Origin: Natrinema zhouii
GTDB lineage: Archaea > Halobacteriota > Halobacteria > Halobacteriales > Natrialbaceae
Direction: 5' to 3'
DNA length: 64,000 bases
Assembly: GCF_013456555.2 (NCBI RefSeq)
Contig: NZ_CP059154.1
Location: 2,356,001 to 2,420,000, forward strand
Position 1 is the first letter of the stretch. Each line of letters begins with the position of its first letter. Positions 62,536 through 64,000 of this stretch are shown here, one piece after another. The translations under genes were made by a program, and so were the position numbers. The notes under the pieces are model-generated. The model ran no database searches. It saw only the letters and a list, made by a program, of their open reading frames with translations, and was not told the DNA's origin.

Positions 62536-64000
62536 ATGCCGACCGGTCACGGGGCGGCAGCGACGACTATGACCGGGGCTGAAGGCGGCGGCGAGCTACT
62601 CCTTCTGGTCGCCTCGATCGTCGGACTCGGCGTCCTCTCACAGCTACTCTCGGCCCGATTTCGGGTTCCGAGCGTCCTCTTTCTCATCGCTTCCGGGGTC
62701 GCGATCGGGCCGGAAGGGCTCGGCGTGTTGACCATCGACTCATTCGGCGAGAGCGGCCTCTCGACGATCGTCGGACTCTCGGTCGCCATCATCGTCTTCG
62801 AGGGAGCGTTCCACCTCAAGATATCCAAGATCAAAGAAGCGCCGACGGCCGTGGTGCGGTTGACCACGATCGGCGCGGCGATCGCCTTTCTGGGGACCGC
62901 CGGCGCGGTCCGCCTCTTCCTCGGGGCCGACTGGGACATCGCCCTGTTGATCGGCGCGCTCCTGATCGCGACGGGGCCGACGGTCATCACGCCGATTCTC
63001 AAGGTCGTTCCCGTCCGAGACCGGGTCGCGGCGACCCTCGAGACGGAAGGGATCGTCAACGACGTGACGGCAGCGATCCTCGCGGTCGTGCTGTTCAAGG
63101 CAATGACTATCCAGGAGATTCACGCGGACATCTATCTGCAACTGTTCGCCGAGCGGCTCGGAACGGGGCTGCTCGTCGGCGTCGTCGTCTCGGCGGCCGT
63201 CTGGTCGGTGCTCCAGTACGTCGATCTCTCGCCCGACGACGCGCCGCGGAACGCGCGACTGCTGACGCTCGCGGGAGCGATCATCGCCTTCGGCGCGGCC
63301 GATTACGTCTTCGCCGAGGCGGGCGTCGCGGCCGTGGCGACGGCCGGGCTGATCCTCGGCAACGCCAACCTCCCCTACGAGGACGAGATCGAGGCGTTCA
63401 AGGGCGACATTACGCTGCTCGTCCTCTCGTTCGTCTTCATCACGCTCGCGGCACTGCTCGAGTTCGATCAGCTGTTCGCGCTCGGGCTGGGCGGCGTGGC
63501 CGTCGTCGCGATCATCATGCTCGTCCTGCGACCGCTCCTGGTCTTCCTCTCGGCACGCGGCGGCCGGTTTACGCTCAGGGAGACGATCTTCATGAGCGCC
63601 GTCGGACCGCGGGGAATCATTCCCGCGTCGGTCGCGACCCTGTTCGCCATCCGGCTGCAGACCGAGACACCGCCGACGAACCCGGCCGGTGCGGACCTGC
63701 TCGTCGGAACGGTTTTTCTCGTCATCCTCGTGACGGTCGTCCTCGAGGGCGGCCTGGCCAGACAGATCGCGGAGAAACTCGATGTGATACCCATGCGTGT
63801 ACTCATCATCGGCGGCGGCCGCGTCGGTCGCTCGCTGGCACAACGACTGGAAGCGCGCGGCGAAAACGTGGTCCTGATCGAGGAGGATCTCGCGGTCCTC
63901 GAGGACCTTCGCAACGACGGGTTCACCGCTCGTCAGGGTGACGGGACCGACGTCGAGGTGTTACGCGAGGCGGGCGCGGAGAACGCCCGGATCGTCGTCG
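62536..64000 (+). CDS. CPA1-type Na+/H+ antiporter with TrkA_N domain (3' end outside window)
   Basis: From the ATG at 62536 (or 62569, MTGAEGGGEL) the frame stays open to the window end, giving 488 codons. About 12 helices carry CPA family motifs: VLFLIASGVAIGPEGLG, LLIATGPTVITPIL, and ETEGIVNDVTAAILAVVL with the key Asp. MSAVGPRGIIPASVAT is typical of NhaP-type antiporters. After about residue 418 a Rossmann NAD-binding domain begins (VLIIGGGRVGRSLAQRLEAR), a TrkA_N regulatory unit. It exchanges Na+ (or K+) for H+, with control probably by NAD(H) binding. Confidence 0.9.
   Translation, partial: MPTGHGAAATTMTGAEGGGELLLLVASIVGLGVLSQLLSARFRVPSVLFLIASGVAIGPEGLGVLTIDSFGESGLSTIVGLSVAIIVFEGAFHLKISKIKEAPTAVVRLTTIGAAIAFLGTAGAVRLFLGADWDIALLIGALLIATGPTVITPILKVVPVRDRVAATLETEGIVNDVTAAILAVVLFKAMTIQEIHADIYLQLFAERLGTGLLVGVVVSAAVWSVLQYVDLSPDDAPRNARLLTLAGAIIAFGAADYVFAEAGVAAVATAGLILGNANLPYEDEIEAFKGDITLLVLSFVFITLAALLEFDQLFALGLGGVAVVAIIMLVLRPLLVFLSARGGRFTLRETIFMSAVGPRGIIPASVATLFAIRLQTETPPTNPAGADLLVGTVFLVILVTVVLEGGLARQIAEKLDVIPMRVLIIGGGRVGRSLAQRLEARGENVVLIEEDLAVLEDLRNDGFTARQGDGTDVEVLREAGAENARIVV

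Noticed and set aside
62740..63843. 367-codon minus-strand frame across the antiporter
   Set aside because: Extremely Arg/Asp/Glu-rich, without domains, and antisense to a clear 12-helix transporter.
1..64000. CRISPR arrays, rRNA genes, complete insertion sequences or prophage
   Set aside because: I looked for regularly spaced repeats, rRNA landmarks, transposase motifs and phage structural genes and saw none; only the MITE-like element and tRNA-linked scars remain.

Overview
The window is chromosomal DNA of a haloarchaeon. This is seen in the high-GC coding sequence, the very acidic predicted proteins, AT-rich box A promoters about 25-30 bases before many starts, the split RNA polymerase genes (B''/B' and A'/A''), GapII-type GAPDH, a GCS2-type glutamate-cysteine ligase and several small halobacterial families. 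The IS-like hairpin element and gene content would fit the Natrinema/Haloterrigena group (Natrialbaceae), but that is an inference.

Layout. 1-2 kb: the 5' part of a FecCD-type permease with a DtxR-like operator on its start, a frameshifted cupin gene, small membrane proteins and a cold shock protein. 2-10.7 kb: quinone-type oxidoreductase, M29 peptidase, a six-TM protein, UspA, then a redox/electrophile cluster (esterase, VOC dioxygenase-like protein, flavoprotein) next to glutamate-cysteine ligase. 10.7-18 kb: an exported multidomain nuclease-like protein, a C45-type amidohydrolase, a zinc ribbon-TRAM protein, a HalOD1 protein, tRNA-Arg(UCU) and a Tat lipoprotein. 18-31 kb: mostly conserved housekeeping genes (UPF0200/UPF0201 pair, ABC exporter, site-2 protease, ribosomal protein L10e, ATP-grasp ligase, Hsp20, GAPDH, M29 peptidase, LURP-one protein, zinc finger, two Pcm-like methyltransferases). 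31-35 kb: a Bat-like response regulator flanked by repeats and palindromes, a PD-(D/E)XK endonuclease and two tRNA-Asp copies with a truncated third.

35.2-44.8 kb is the conserved rpoH-rpoB''-rpoB'-rpoA'-rpoA''-nusA-rps12-rps7 operon, with an 86-bp hairpin element between nusA and rps12. EF-2, which usually closes this operon, lies 4.4 kb away at 49.2 kb. The interval carries an AT-rich CHAT (caspase-like) protease gene, a DUF7504-type gene, a 41-residue micro-protein and a DUF5781-type HExxH protein. This CHAT island is the best candidate here for a little-described system.

51-64 kb: SerS, a double PhoU-TrkA_C protein, two half-size MgtE-like transporters, two CrcB fluoride channel subunits behind a candidate fluoride riboswitch, a CDF metal exporter, a histidine kinase, a metallo-beta-lactamase-fold hydrolase, an acyl-CoA ligase and a truncated CPA1-type Na+/H+ antiporter with a TrkA_N domain. 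Ion and metal handling is the common theme of this end.

Limits: product names come from reading motifs in the translations. No database search, structure prediction or expression data were available.
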